Assembly (NCBI GenBank): GCA_018398765.1
Contig: JAHBMJ010000108.1
Location: 1 to 56,213, forward strand
Reading direction: 5' to 3'
Length of the DNA: 56,213 nucleotides
Origin: Chromera velia
Lineage: Eukaryota; Sar; Chromeraceae
Part shown: positions 10,692 to 24,600 of the stretch, in pieces
How positions within the stretch are numbered: the stretch's first letter is position 1
How the letters are laid out: each line of letters starts with the position of its first letter
Translations under genes and position numbers: made by a program
The notes under the pieces: model-generated
Seen by the model: the letters and a program-made list of their open reading frames with translations, nothing else
The model's database searches: none
Told to the model about the DNA's origin: nothing

Positions 10692-12526
10692 ATGAATGAT
10701 CCCGCATGCTGTATCTGGAAGAGGGAGGAGCGGGGCAATGGGTGATGTGAAGTTGATATCAACTTTTTTTGAAAGCGCAGGGGGGGATAGGGGGTGGGGC
10801 GCTTACGGGGATGCTGAATTGTTTGGCGGAATGATCACCTGGAGACAGGGGAGTGTCCAGTTCTGCCTTTTTTGAACAGTTGCAGCTAATATGTAATACA
10901 CAAAATAGTATGAATGCAACATTTCATTTATGTGTGTCAATGAAAAGACCAAATTTTGATTGCAATAATCTAAATTATTCAATAAATATAGCTTAACTGT
11001 AGCCTATACAACATTTATCATCTATATTAGATTCATTGGAATAAATGAACTTTTACATGCATGTATATGGGTTGTTATTCAACTTTTGAAGGTATAGTTT
11101 TGAAGTTTCTTCCGGGTTTCAAAAACTTTAGGGGCGGGAAATCTAAGCTGGTCCACAATGACTCCGCACTTATCTGCACTTAAGTAAGTAAGCATCCACG
11201 TATCTAGTCCACATATTTTATTAGTTGAAAGAAGAAAAAATTAAATTTAATTTGTATTATACTCAGTACTAGTGACTAGTCAGTAGTCAAAAATTAGATA
11301 GGTCATACCAACCGCCAGTGCTGATCAGCTATATAAGTTGATGAACAAATTTTTTGGGGGAAAAAACATATTACTATTTTTTTGTACTACTCTATTGATG
11401 CTAATTACAATGAAAATCAATTAAGAAATCTATAGTGGAATTCAATTATTTTTTAGAAAAAGGTTTTGTTTTGAATCGTTCAAGTGCTTGCAGTACAAAG
11501 GCTACTGCAAAGCACCACAGAGCAATGTTTGACCGATTACGAGTATCACATTGATCGAACAGGCACGTGGACTGTCACACGGTAGTCAGCTGACTCACTG
11601 ACGCTTTGAGTGAGTCTGACACTTGGGGCGTTGCATGAAGAGTCAGAGACGAGAAGTGTTTGCAATTGGCACTCGCCAAAGCAACATTTGCATGAACGGC
11701 ACGTTTGAAGTGCAACGAAGAGCGGTCAAAGGGAAAGATTCCAAGAAATAAAGTTTCGGCGTGCATGGTGCATTTGCAGGCGGAAAGTGGCAAGTAGATA
11801 GTGCGATGTGCATCATCAAACACAAATGGTCATTGCGAGGATCGACACGCTGGTCGATGAATCAATGCAATGAATGATGGTGAGGTAGCACGAAAGGGAG
11901 TTCAGATCCGGATTCGGATCAATCCGGATTTTCTGAAACAAACAAAGGAGATCGAATGAAGAATTGCATGGACCAGTCAGAGCTCGGCCTGCCTGCATCA
12001 GGGTGGTTTTCTTTTCCTCTGCATGTCCTTGCCCACATGGATTCTGTTGAAAGCCAGGAAGAACAACACGAAAACAACTGTTGCATACTGTTTCATATGC
12101 AGGTGTTGCTTGGTTGAGCTTTGAAGAGTGTGGATGAACAAGTGATGACGAAGACATACCATGCAGGTCCTTGCGCGGCTGCCATGAACAAAGTCGGCCA
12201 CACTGTCGGAGGACCTCTCTGTTGGGTCTTTTTCAGGCAGGCTTCAAGAATTAAATTCCTTCTTTTCTTCCTTTCCGATTTCTTTTCGCCTGTCCTTCTT
12301 CCTTCTCCCCCCCCCCCCTCTCTCATCTTGATCGCCGGATATGCACAGCTCCACAGTCGGAGGCATGGCAGGGCTCCGTCAATCCGTGAGTGAACGCTTT
12401 GTGATTCATTTTTCCAAAACGAAAAATCATACCTCAAGGACAAACAAACGCAGTCCGTGTCACACAATGAATTGCTTGCTGTCTCTCTTTCTCTTTCTTC
12501 CTCTTTGGGTCAATTAGTTGTCTGGT
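10692..12526. other. AT-rich intergenic sequence
   Basis: 10740-11500 is strongly AT-rich with no supported gene. 11500-12526 has short frames on both strands without recognisable products. The part next to 12527 likely contains the 3' UTR of the following minus-strand gene. Confidence 0.45.
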
Positions 12527-13891
12527 TTAACCTTTGAAGACCCCGTCCTTGAACAGACCGTCAAACTTCAAACCTTCAGCGAATTTGGACGGGTCAAAGC
12601 CCAAAGCACCCGCCTTGTCCTCGGCAATTTGGGTCTTCTGGTCGACCACCTTCTCTGACTGGTATCCCTTGCTTCCCTTCAGAAGAGCCTGGAGAGCCTT
12701 CTGGGTGCAGGTCTGCTGCAGCTGCTCTCCTAACTTTGAGGCCGTCTCGATGGACTCGGCCACAGGGGTGACGCGGGCACACACGGCAGCAAGGGACTTG
12801 GAGGGGAAGAGGTTGAACCCGACGCCGATGCCGAGGAGAAGGCCGATGAAGCCTCCTTCCCCATCGAGCTCCCCGTTCTGGATCATTCCATTGAGAGTCG
12901 ACTGTGCCGAATCTCCGCCGACGGGTGTGATAACCCCGTTGACCTCTCCGGAGATCTCTCCAGAGAACCCAAATCCGCCAATCAGGAGTCCAATGATGGC
13001 CTGCAATTAATGTGCCCACCCAAAGGCAGAAGATAGAGAGACAGAGCGGATGACACTCACTTCGAGATTGTTCTACAGAACACATTTGGTCCTGTATCGC
13101 ATGCAGAGAAGTTTAGCATATGCATTGAAGAATTGAATGCATTGATCAAGGATTGAATTATTCAGAGAGTGAGTGAAAAGAAAGCTAGGGCACAGAATTC
13201 ACAAGAAAAGCGGATCGGATTCTGCAAATGCGGCGCGGTCATTGCACTCTTTTGCGGAGAGCGGCATCCCCCCCGTGATGGGTGCAGGGGCCTTGCATTG
13301 TGCTGGAAGGAACATTCGATCGTTGCATGCAGGCACATGAATTTGTTTTCATACAGTATATTAATAAATTCTGTATGTATGAAAATATTAATTCTGTATG
13401 AAAATAAATGCATGGGCCTCGCATCGTGCTGGAAGGAACATTCGATCGTTGTATGTAGGCACACTCCCTAGCTCCACTCACAAAAGGAGAGTTCAACTGA
13501 CGGTGAAGGTTGGGTCGACGCAGACCATGCTTCCGTACGGAGAGGAGGCAGGTGTGAATCCTCCAGACCCGAGTCCGATCATCGCAATGACGTCAGAGAT
13601 GAAGGTGCCGCTGCCGGGGGGGGTGGACTGGAGACGGCGGCGGACATTGCTGATAGCGTCCTCGATGGCCTCGATGTCGAGCTCGAGGGGGATACCGTAG
13701 TTGAGGGTGCAGTCGAGGACAAAGGTTTCCCTCTTGACCAGCTGCATACATAAATATTCATTCAAGGGCGTAATAAGCTCAGATCGGATTTGGTATACAT
13801 GCGCAGGTGTTTGTGGTTCCTGTTGAAGTTCAGTGTCTCATTCCTTCCCCAGGTCGTTGATTGCATCGCAAAAAAAAGAAAAGTAGCTTCA

Positions 13892-13923
<32 letters not shown>

Positions 13924-13936
13924 CAGACAGAAAGAA

Positions 13937-13968
<32 letters not shown>

Positions 13969-14448
13969 AATTGACATAACAGGAATATGAGACACGCACG
14001 CGAGAACTTAATTGAAGTCTCCCAGTATGATCTCAGCAAAATCGATCGAAAGGCATTCATCATCTCATCCTCGGCTTTTTCTTTTTCTTTCTAGCTCCTC
14101 ACCTCAGCCAGACTCGTGAGGACGTTCTCGGCAAGGGCGAGGTCAGGAGTTCCGTCGCATGCGTCCACGAAGTCAACCTCCTGGGTGTCGCCTTCAGGGA
14201 TGGCATCAGACCTCACGAGGGTTTCAACCTGCAGAAGCGGAGAAAGGAAGAAACATGTCCAGGAATGCAAGCAATTGATGCACACACTACAGCTGGTGCC
14301 TGGCCAGCACCGGTGGACAGGTGGATGGATGGATGCATGTACGGAGAGAAAGATCTTCCATCGTCAGACAAGGATGCGAACAAAGATGCAAATAGAAAGA
14401 GAAGAAGGAGAAGGAGACCGTGCAAAAGAGTTTTTTACTCGGCTCCTT

Positions 14449-14519
<71 letters not shown>

Positions 14520-16212
14520 AGGGAGAGAGCGAGAGAGAGGGTCGTGTGTATGTGTGTTTTCGGGAGTATGTGTCTTCATGTGAGTGCGAATGTCTGTGCA
14601 CGTGCGCGAAAAAAGAAAAAACATCGCACGACCAGCCCATAGCATACGTACCTTGGCAAGCTTTGCGTTCAACTCCGTTGCAAGGGTCGGATCGGCATCG
14701 ATGGCGGCGCAGATGGCACCGGAGGCAGCAGCGTCGTCTTGGCACTCGTAGTTGGTGGTCAGTCCGACCGTCTGCTGCTCGCCAGCAGGAGAGAACATCT
14801 GGATGCACTGGCCGCCCTCTCCGTTGACGAGCATAAGGAGCTTGTCGAGGGCTCCCTGCGCGCACTGGATGGAGGAGAGGAACTCCACGATGGGCACGGA
14901 GCACTGGTTGCGCAGGTAGGCAGAGAAGGTTAGAAGTCCGGCTGCAGGCAGGTGGGAAGCATGAGGGGAGAGAAGTAGAATGATGATGGTGTAATGGCGA
15001 GAAACATCTGAATTTTGTGTTATTTGAAGCAGGCAGGCGGCAGAATGCCAAATCTAAGTAACTTGAGTTTCGAGAGACCACCGAAAATCAGCGAAGAAAG
15101 GGACAGTTTGAGGGCCGGCAATTCACTCGACTCAGTGTTGAAAGGCCGCATTTGAAATCCTCATTGAAACACAGGGAAGCGACAGAAGACATGTGAAAGT
15201 GAAGGAACCTTCTGAGGCTTTCAGCGTGTGAAGGTGTGGGTTTCCGTAAATCAGTCGCTATCTAAGTAGGATGAAGAAGACGAGGAGGGAGAAAGTTTGA
15301 AGGAAAGGAATGGAGAAAAGCGGGGAAGGACTGAGCGGTCCTAGGGAGAAACGAATGTCCGTCCCCATCACGTATGGAGCTCCATGCATGTCTACAGGCA
15401 CATATATTATACATTCGCACACACATATATACAAGACTGACTTGTAGCGAGGGAGATGATTCCGTTTTCGAACTGTCCGCACAGCTCATCCTGGGCGAGG
15501 AGCTTCACGTTGGCTTCGGCAAGCACGTAAGAGAGATCCTCGAAGGCGCCTGGAGGCATACACGCATCGATACATACATGAAATGGCATCTGCGCCTGGG
15601 AACGACCACGATACACATGGAACCCATTTTATGCATGCACAGACATTCATAGTTAAGTACTATATATTCGACGGGCTCGAGAACAACTTCAATACGCGCT
15701 TCACTCAGACATTGAAGGACTTCTCTCTTTCAGAGAAACCTTTCTGAGCCTTCGTCGCACTTCACTTGCAACTTGCGTGCGTCGCGCGGACGCTTCTGAC
15801 TGACCTGACCTAATGTTGCGCAACACTCTTACTGAAGGGAGAGAGACACGACATTGTGCAGTACAACAGTCGAGAAACGCTCACCTGAAAGGTCACCTGT
15901 ACCGACGGTAGTCTGGATGTTTTCGCAGATGGTCTCTACTGCGGCGATGTTCCTCTGTGAGGCCTTTCCGGGTCCCAGGATCTGGGTACAGGTGTCGACG
16001 TCGAGGGGGTTCTCTTTGGAGGCGGTCTGACTGAGAGACATGGAAATGGGGACAACGCAGGTCTCGCAGATGTTTCTAATCTCTTCATTTGTCATGGTCT
16101 TGTCCTTCATCTTCATCTCTGACTTCATCATCGAAGGGTTCGCCTTCGAGAAGTCGACAATGGCGTTGGCAGTGCCAAACGCACAGAGGAACACGAGAGC
16201 CTGTCGGCGCAT
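12527..16212 (-). CDS. Secreted cysteine-containing protein of unknown family
   Basis: Six exons join with consistent phase: 16212-15885, 15549-15442, 14941-14652, 14228-14103, 13741-13502 and 13000-12527, giving about 521 residues. The ATG at 16212 begins a signal peptide (MRRQALVFLCAFGTANA). The mature protein has many spaced cysteines ('ICETCVVP', 'DTCTQILG', 'ETICENIQ', 'NQCSVP', 'YECQDD', 'LDCTLNYG', 'MVCVDP'). It ends with a Gly-rich hydrophobic stretch (AIIGLLIGGFGFSG and a later GFIGLLLGIGVGFN) and a basic/acidic tail. The Cys-helical pattern is faintly saposin-like, but the spacing does not let me claim that. There are no catalytic motifs. The gene is tandem with, and in the same orientation as, the secreted protein at 7277-9436, and shares a GC-rich upstream patch and GTCAGT donors. 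Both end in Gly-rich hydrophobic segments, so a shared surface or vacuolar role is possible but unproven. Confidence 0.75.
13275..13465. repeat. Direct repeat pair with palindromic core inside an intron
   Basis: Two copies of a block containing GTGCTGGAAGGAACATTCGA (about 13300 and 13429) lie about 129 bp apart. They flank an AT-rich palindrome-like core with TTTTCATACAG and AATTCTGTATGAAAAT. The same core motif recurs in the 77-bp repeat at 47371-47640, suggesting a dispersed intronic repeat family. Confidence 0.7.
13881..13970. repeat. (GAAA)n microsatellite in intron
   Basis: A GAAA/AAAG tract interrupted by AGACAGACAG. On the transcribed (minus) strand it is a pyrimidine (TTTC)n tract within an intron of the 12527-16212 gene. 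Confidence 0.95.
14450..14540. repeat. (GT)n(GA)n microsatellite in intron
   Basis: Compound GT then GA/GGGA repeat lying in the intron between the exons at 14941-14652 and 14228-14103. Confidence 0.95.
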
Positions 16213-16383
16213 TTTAGGGTTATAGAATCAGACAGACGCAAAAGGCAGTCTAGGGGGGGGGAGAGTTGTGCAGAACTCGCGGATAACGAAAAAAGCGGTT
16301 TCCGATAGTGCACCTTTTGCCACAGTAAATTACTACTCGTGTTGAGGAATCGAAGCCAAGTTGCTCTGGCTCAATTCCAAGCT

Positions 16384-16523
16384 ATGCATGGTCCGACACA
16401 TGCATGCATGCATGCATGCATGCACGCAGTTTTCTTTTTTTGTGTGTGTGCTCGACCGCGCGCGCGACGGCCGGGCGGCAGGCTCGCGCGCGGCCGCGGA
16501 GCCAGCGGGCGCGCCGGCCTCAC
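16384..16523 (-). promoter_or_regulatory. (GCAT)n plus CpG-dense patch upstream of the 16212 gene
   Basis: A run of TGCATGCA units (about 16401-16426) is followed by about 70 bases of CGCG-rich sequence, 170-310 bp upstream of the ATG at 16212. The 12-mer ATGCATGGTCCG at 16385 also occurs upstream of the gene starting at 48502. TGCATGCA is a known ApiAP2-type recognition sequence in apicomplexans; use of it here is inferred. Confidence 0.4.
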
Positions 16524-17902
16524 GACATGCACAGAACACAGAAAAACATTATTAAAAAGTCAAAAGGCTCGCACTAAGAGACTAGATCTGGGTAGTATTA
16601 ACAGCACCAAGGAAGGCGAGCAAGAATTACAAGCCTGGCAAAGGCCAGCATCTGCCAAATAGAGCACTGAGAGCAGTAAAAAAGTGTTTGTAATTTATGT
16701 TACGTTATTTGCATTGTAATTTATTATGAACTATTGTGAACGCTGTCAATCCACTACTTTGAACTTAACCAAAATCTATTCCATAAAACCTAAGTAATCA
16801 ATGACTAATTTTAACTGTATTTTTTTCTTTTTGTCATTTAAATTTTTTAACATTCTTCGAAGTTTAATTCAAATTTAAGTTTATTAAGGAAAATATATAC
16901 ATTTCTTGTTGCTTAGACTCAGTAGACTGTGACTGTTTATTAGGGGACACTAAAAAAATCTCTTATTCCACAGTACTACATAAACTCAGCTAACCCTCTC
17001 CCCCCCTCTGGGTCCCATATATGCCGCCACATTCGTCCGTTTTATCCCACAGCATGCGTAAGTGTGCGCTGCCGTATTTGACCATACATAAGTCCATCTG
17101 TCATAATATGTCATGAACAAGTTCAGAACAACCCCCCCCTCATCGCACACTATGAGATAATTAAATTTTTTTTTGTGCTCCCTTCAAAAATTTGACCAAA
17201 AAAATAATTAAACAGAACTGTCTCTTATCCTCAAAGCCTTGCTAGTGGCTTGGGATTTGGCGCGCTAAATCTAGGATTTAACCCTCAATCATCATCATCA
17301 TCATCATCATATATACAATACCACCAAATGCTCTACGGTATTATACACTGAAAAACCTACTAGTAAAAAACAAGTTCAATAATTCGTAGAATAATTCCTT
17401 AAAAATGTTATATTATGAAGTGATGTATAAGTGATGCATGATGACATCTAGGATGACCCCTAGGATAACACTATCAAATGTCATAGTCAGACTCGTGACT
17501 TGAAGTATTATTTTTTTTTTTTTACACACAATGAAAAAAAAAAGATAATTTATGAAGTATGACAGACTGCCTAAAAAAAATTAAAAATCACTAGCACTGT
17601 TTCAAGTTGTTAATTATAGTATCCTAGCTAACCATTTTTTGTTAGAGTCCTCTTTTTTTTATGTATGAAAAGGATTATTCGTTTAAGGATAAAAGTTAGG
17701 ATAAGTTTTGTTGTTATCTGATATTTTATAGAACCAAAATCTCTACCAATACTACTGTTGCTGCAATAGCAACATCTGTGACAAAAAGAACATTAAATAA
17801 TGAAATAAAGAACAAACAATTGAACAAAACGCGGGCACCGATATGCATCTGAAGCCGGAGGCTGAACTCAAGGGTTTAATTTAAGGGAAATACACAGCGC
17901 CT
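16524..17902. other. AT-rich intergenic sequence
   Basis: Strongly AT-rich with poly-A and poly-T runs and a short (ATC)n tract near 17288-17310. No gene, RNA or mobile element could be supported. Confidence 0.5.
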
Positions 17903-19062
17903 TCACCAGGCTCCGCCACTAGCGGAGAGCCCTACTAAAAGAGGTGCAGATGCAGAGGCACCAAGACCTAGTCTTAGCCCTCCCCTTCCGCCACCTCGCC
18001 CTTCTTCCCTCTCCCTTCTCCTGCTCTCCATTTGTGCCTGCAGATCCTTCCAGACAAGCTGCACCCAGACAGGATCAGAAATTGATAAGAAAAATTGAAG
18101 CAAAAGGCTGTGGTCAGTGCTGAAATCCCGTGGTCAGTGGTCAGTGCTGCAAATGGTAGTGGTGAAACTCTGAAATCATCAATTTCCTCAGGAACCACAC
18201 AGCATCTGGACTCAAGAGTCAAGACGCGGCCAAAACCAAAAGCACACAGAGGATTCACAGGAAAATTAAGAGGAAGAAATTCACTCACGTAGCGCGACTT
18301 ACAAATCCGTGTTGCTGTTTTGGCAAAACCGCCTCGTGCTTCTTCAGTTCCTTGCCCCAATCGCGCTTTATGCTGCAGATGGATCAACAGATTGTCACAC
18401 ACATGGAATTGGTTTCTTTTCTCACAAATGAATCAGCGATGCATACAGTGCCTCTGTACCAGGAGCCCGCCCCGACTGCCAAGGGATCTCTCACCTATGC
18501 ACTGTAGCATGCACTCAACCAGTGTCCTCACCTGCCAGTGAAACCGCCACCAATCAGTGATCCTCCACTTTCTTTGAACATTCAGATCGAACAATGTGTA
18601 AAGAAAAAATAAATTCTGGTTCGGGCATCACGACTGACTTTGCAAAAAGGTTCTGCACCTGAGAAGCACTGATGGTTCCCGGCGCAAGCTGGAAGGGGTC
18701 TTTTGAGCCTGCAGGCAGGCAGGCAGGCGCCCAAATATTTCATTTCCTTCAGCAAACTCACACGAATAGAGAAGTGAAGAAAAAGAGGCCAAAGAAGTTA
18801 CATATCGATGTAGAGCTCTGTGAAGCTTTGTTTGCCATGCTTGGGCACCAGGAAGCCAGCACTCCCATCGCATTTCCAACAAGCCCCTAGGCCTCAGTTC
18901 ATTTCTGTCCCCAACTACTCGAATTTCTTCGAGACCGACTGAAGGCTTCTCGAGTGGACTTCCCCTTCTCTACTCTCTGCCTCTCTGTCTCTGTGTCTCG
19001 AAATCTCTCTCACTCTCTCTCTCTGCGTGTGGGTGTGCGTGTGCGTGTGCGTGTGCGTGTGC

Positions 19063-19103
<41 letters not shown>

Positions 19104-20394
19104 CGCGCCCCTGTCCAGATTCTATTCCACTTGAATGCAGCTATGTACTCGACCAGACCATGTGTTCGCACTCATGCACTTACCTCTGTTCTCATCGAAA
19201 GCTACGTCCTCGTCTCCGCTGTCATCGTCTGAGAACAGGTCGCGGTCTCCCTCCGCGTTCCCACCGGATGGCTGCTGCTGGTTCCCGCCTGAAGAGAAGA
19301 AGAAGAAGAAGAAAGTTCGTTAATTTGCGTCCATTTGAGGAAGGAAGGAAGAAAAGAAGGAAGGAAGGAGCAATTGAAAGCATACATTTGAAGCACGCTT
19401 ACGGTAGAACAAGACTAGAAAGAGACATAAGGAGAAACCACAGGAATAGAAGAGAGAAATCAGAGGAAGTACAGAGGCATTCAAGAGAATGAAGAGAAGC
19501 TAGAGAGAAATGAGCAGACTTTGATACCTCTTACAGGCAGATAGCAAAAGCAACAATTGACAAAGATACCAAACGCAACAATGGACACAGATACCAAAGA
19601 AAAAAGAGACGGACCTTCCTTCGACTTTCCCGGTTCCTTTCCAGCAGTTTCGTCTTTTTCTTTCTCTTTGTCCTTGTCTTTCTCCTTCTCCTTCCCCCCT
19701 TCAGTCGCACCTTCTTTCTCCTTTGCCCCTTTCTTTACATCCTTCCCGCCCCCTCCCCCACTCCTGTCCCCTTCCGCAAGCGCACCGCCAGACTCAGTTG
19801 CAGTCGAAGAAAGACCCCCCGTGTCCCCAGCCGCTGCTACACCTTTGCCCCTGGCTGCAAGCTTCTTGTCTTCTGCCTCGCTGTCCGATGCAGCTGCCGC
19901 AGCTGCCGCCCTCTTACGAGCGTTCGCCTCTGCGTCTTCCACAGCTGCACAAAGGAAACAAATCATCCCTCCATCCATCCATCCATCCATCCATCCATCC
20001 ATCCATCCATTCGGTGAGGCGTAATCCATCCATCCATTCGATGAATGAATGACTGATTCCACTAGACATGAACGTGTCCCTCGTCCATTTTGTTTCGGCG
20101 CCTATGTCTCTCACTTTTTAGCCACCTTGCATCCTTGGTCAATCGCTCTTTCTTTCGTTCGTTTGTTCGTTCAGTCTGCAGAGGAAGGGACCTCCGGCAG
20201 TGCTGATTGAGTCCAAAAGGGAGGGATGGAGCGCGACGCGAGAATTGAAGAAGTATCGAGGCGACCCTGGTGAGTGCACAGGAAAACACACTCGCACGGA
20301 CACAGACAGACAAAACGACAAGCATACCTCGAGTCAAGATTTTGACATCCGCCGAGCGTGCGACTGTTCTCGCAGCATTCGGTTTCCCTGCAGG

Positions 20395-20425
<31 letters not shown>

Positions 20426-21622
20426 AGGGAGGGAGGGAGGGAGAACAGTTAGTTCACACACGTCAAAAAAGAACTGCATTTTGCAACAAAAACGAATGGA
20501 CCCGTTTGAATTCGCCTATGCATTTTTCGCCCCTTTTTTTCAAAATTTCTGTGTTAATGAGCCCCCCCTCTGTCTACTCCTCTTCCGATTGACTCCCACT
20601 CCCACTCTCTTTGTATTTTTTACAGCCCTTTGCTCTGACCGTCAGCCAGTCAGTCGTTCCCCCTGTCTTTCTACCGATACATCCACTCCCGCTTTCTCTA
20701 CAATCCACACGCACCTCTCTTTCCTCTGCCTCTCTTTCCTTGCTAGTGCGCCGGCCCCTTGACTGACTTTGGTCCTTTGGAAGCTCCTTCAACCCTATCC
20801 GCTCGTAGCAGAGAGGGCTCAGATCTGTCGACGCGTGTTCGGAAGAAAACAAGGAAGGCGGGAGAGAGGGGGGTTGGAATGGCAATTTAACGGAATTTGG
20901 GGGAACCCTTTCAGTAGAGAAACGAAACCAGTAGAGAAGGATTCAGAGCAGAAGGGTAAATTAAGCAACAACACAACAGAATGACTCTCACAACAGGCAT
21001 AGGAATAGAATATTCGGCAGAATATGAAGTCCTGTCCGACAGAACTATGCAGTAGTCTTGTCAAGACTCCGTCAAGAAAAGACAGACCGGCAGATGTCCG
21101 TTTGTTGTGTGAAGAGCGAACAAGTAAGGATGTAAGAGGGACAACCATGGAGACCAACACAGGTCGACACGCACGCCAAGGGAGGACAGACAAAGAAAAG
21201 AAAAGAGGAGTGAAGGAACCCAGACAGATGCAGACACAAAACAGACAGCAAACAATTTTTCGAAACGCATCATCAGACTGAAATGAAGAATGATCAGACT
21301 TACTGATGGCGTTGATCGACGCGAGAGGTTTAAAGTAAGCCTGCAGGAAGAAAGCCAAACAAACCATGCATCGAAAGAATGATCTTGGAGGAACATTCAC
21401 ACACCCTCCGTGTTTACAAACAAACTTGTCAAACCCGTTAGATGGAAGCCAACTATTATTCCATGCGTGTGGCACGTGGAGAGTGAGTGACATGCTCACC
21501 CACTCACCCTCCCACTCACTCACTCAGCCACCGACTCACTTGCCCACACACACACTTTCTCTCTCTCTCACACACACACAGATATATCTAACATATACAT
21601 ATATCCACATGCAGACACATGC

Positions 21623-21659
<37 letters not shown>

Positions 21660-24600
21660 GATTAGGAGAGAAAGAACGATCCAAAGACGGGCTGGAGAGC
21701 AGACAGACAGGGAGACAGACGCACGCACAAGCACACACGGACATCAAAAGAGAGAAAGAACTCCAATACGAGGGGAGCAAAAGTGGAGAAAGTTGCACCC
21801 ACGCAACGAAAGACGTGCATTGCATGAGAGAGAAAGGAAGGCGGTGTGTTCCTGCTGACGTGGTCTTTGTGGTGTCTCTGTAGGGCCTTCAAGCAATCCA
21901 ACACTGCCGCCTTCCACTCCTCTTGAGGCAGTTCTCTCTGCAGTCCGCTCTTCTTGTCCTTTCCTGTCGTGAAGATTCTAGAGGTCCCCCACCTGTCTTC
22001 CATCTTGAAAGCCTGCTCTGCATACTTCAATCTGTTCATTACGGAGGGCCGCATCTCCATCTGCTTTCCCTTGTTCGCTGGCTCCTCTTCCTCCTCACTC
22101 GCAGCTTCGGACTGAACTGCAGGTCTTAGGAGGGAGGCGAAACTCCGGTCTTCGTCTCCCTCGCCCTCACCTTCCTCTCCGTTTTCTACATCCGCCTGGC
22201 TCGGAGAGCTTTGGAACGACAACACCTTCTGTTTAGCTCTTGCAGGGGGACCGTCTCCACTTGTGGACTTCCCCTTCAGCTCGTGAAGGGCCACTCTGAC
22301 AGGCAAACGAATGGTAGTGTCGGATGAGGGACCTGAAATCACAGGCTGCATTTCCTTCTCAAAGTCTCTCCCTGTATCCCTCAACACTCTCGTCAACCTT
22401 CCACCCCCCCGTTCTTGGGGCCCAGGCTTTGGGTTTCTCTGCTGAAGTCGCTCTACAGTCTCTCTCCCTCTGTCCATGTGGTTCAACTGTCTTGGCTGGT
22501 GTCTGCGAGTAGCAGTGACAAATGGGTGTGGCGCACAATCACCGCTGAGACGCCGTGCAAGAATGGAAGTGAGTGGTACGGGTCCGCCGAGTTCCGTAGT
22601 CGAGCTGCGTTTCAACGAGGACTTTTTATCGGCGTGCTTATCTGCGTTGGGAGATTTTCGAAACTTTGCTTGGGATCCGGAGGGTGGAAAGTGAGGGCCT
22701 CCTTTTTTCTTCTTCGCTCTATTGCTTTGTGCAGAGCCATGCCTGATCACAGAGCCTAGACCTCCACTCATCGACTCCGAGTGGGATTGGGGGTGCTGGA
22801 GGAGTGTTTGGGTTGAGCCTTTGCGTGAGATAGTCTCTATCGAGTGCAGGGTACTCGAGTGCGTGGGGCGATGCTCATGAGAATGCGAGTGCATCATCGA
22901 GGATTTGTGATGCGCTTCAGCTTCGGCCGTCTCTTTCTGCTTCTCCTCTGCTCTTTGCTGCATAAACGATTTGGCTCTCTGAAGAAACGTCTGGTCGCTC
23001 TTGTCCCCATGGTCTCCTCCACCCCCTTTCTTTCCTTGGTGGCTGTGGAGGCTTCTATGACTCACCCTGGTTGCCCCCCCCAGAGTACGAGTGCTCCGAC
23101 TGCTTGGAGCAGCAGAACGTGCGTGACTGTCAATGTCGCTCTCCCCATCCTCATTCTCTTCTGCGTCTTCTTCATCGTCCTCGTCAGAATCCCCCCCCTC
23201 CTTTGCCAGTCGCTCTCTCGCCTCGTCCACCCTTGAGGCTTGAAACAGGTGAGGGAACGCAACAACAAAAGCAGAAGTACGGTCTTTTGCTTCTTTCCGC
23301 TGCTTCTGCTGATTCAACTCTCTTTGAGCTCTGTGATCAAGGGACATTGGTCTAAACTTAGTCAAAATCCCCCCAGTGCCTGCGATTCCATAGGAGTGGA
23401 ATGCGCTGGGCACGATTCTCTTCCGTTGTCTGTGCACAGTCAGGGGATTCCACGTGACTCCAAACAATTCCTCTAAAATCACATCGTAAACTTGGACGAC
23501 AAACGAGTCATCTAAGACATTCTCACTCTCCATGAATGTTTTCCGAAACCCTTCTACTATCGCTTCTGCCATTACTACCAATTGCATCTGCAACATCTCC
23601 TGCATTCGATCTCCGACTCGTCTTTCCAAACTCCACACAGACTCTCTGACATGATATCTCAGCTCTGCAACAAACGCTCTTGTGGTTGCGGTCTTCTTTC
23701 TGAAGGACTTTGTAAAGACCAGCCAGAAGAGAGCCCTTACAAGAGTCAAACCTTCCGGACTGAGCGAGACGGCATAGCACAGTCTCTTCGTTTTGTTCAA
23801 AACATTCTTTGCCTGGTCACACACACCGACCAAGAGAACATCGAAAGGAATCGGGAGATCTGGGGCGTCATCCCATCGGGCTATTTGTCCGACTTGGAAC
23901 ACCGACTCTACTGTGATTGTCACACGAGGGACCCCCCCCTTCCCCCCTGCCCCTCCAGCCCCAGGCCCTGAGGAAGAAGATCCTCCCCCCTCTCCCTTCT
24001 TCCCCCCTCCTCCTTTTGCACTATCTGCACCACCCTCAAGTACCTCAGCAGACAACAAACCATTCCCTGCCTTTGCCTTGCCTACCCTCTCGTCCGCGTG
24101 GGCTGCAAAAAACAACCCATCAATTAATTCAAGCAGGAAATGCAATCACACGGGAATGGGGGCAAAACACTTCTTTCTGACGGGCCCTGTCCGCCTGGAG
24201 GGAAAGCTTCATGAACCCACAGCCATTCTGAATCATTTGCAAGGCTATTTGTTTCACCTTTGTTGTTTCTCTCTCTCTCTGTCTATTTCACCTTTTATGC
24301 GCTCCATGAACCTGCCTGCTACGGTACCTGCTTCCCTCCCACCCTGCCTCCCTGCCTCCCTCTCCACCTACCTACCTACCGCCTGCCTACCTGCAAATAT
24401 TCGTGCCCCCTTTTTTCGAATCGCTTCTACCCGATCGTTCAGATCAGCTCCCACAAACGATTCCGCCCCAGGACCCCCCTTTTCTTTCTGATGGCCCTTT
24501 CCCTTTCCCGCCCCTTTCAGTGTTGTGAAGAAGTTAGGCGCAGTACGCTTCTCTTTCTCCTCCCCCTGCACCGCGACTGCACTTTGACTCTTCTTGATCA

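Noticed and set aside
12527-16212. Saposin-like domain in the secreted cysteine protein
   Set aside because: Cysteine spacing does not reproduce the six-cysteine saposin pattern.
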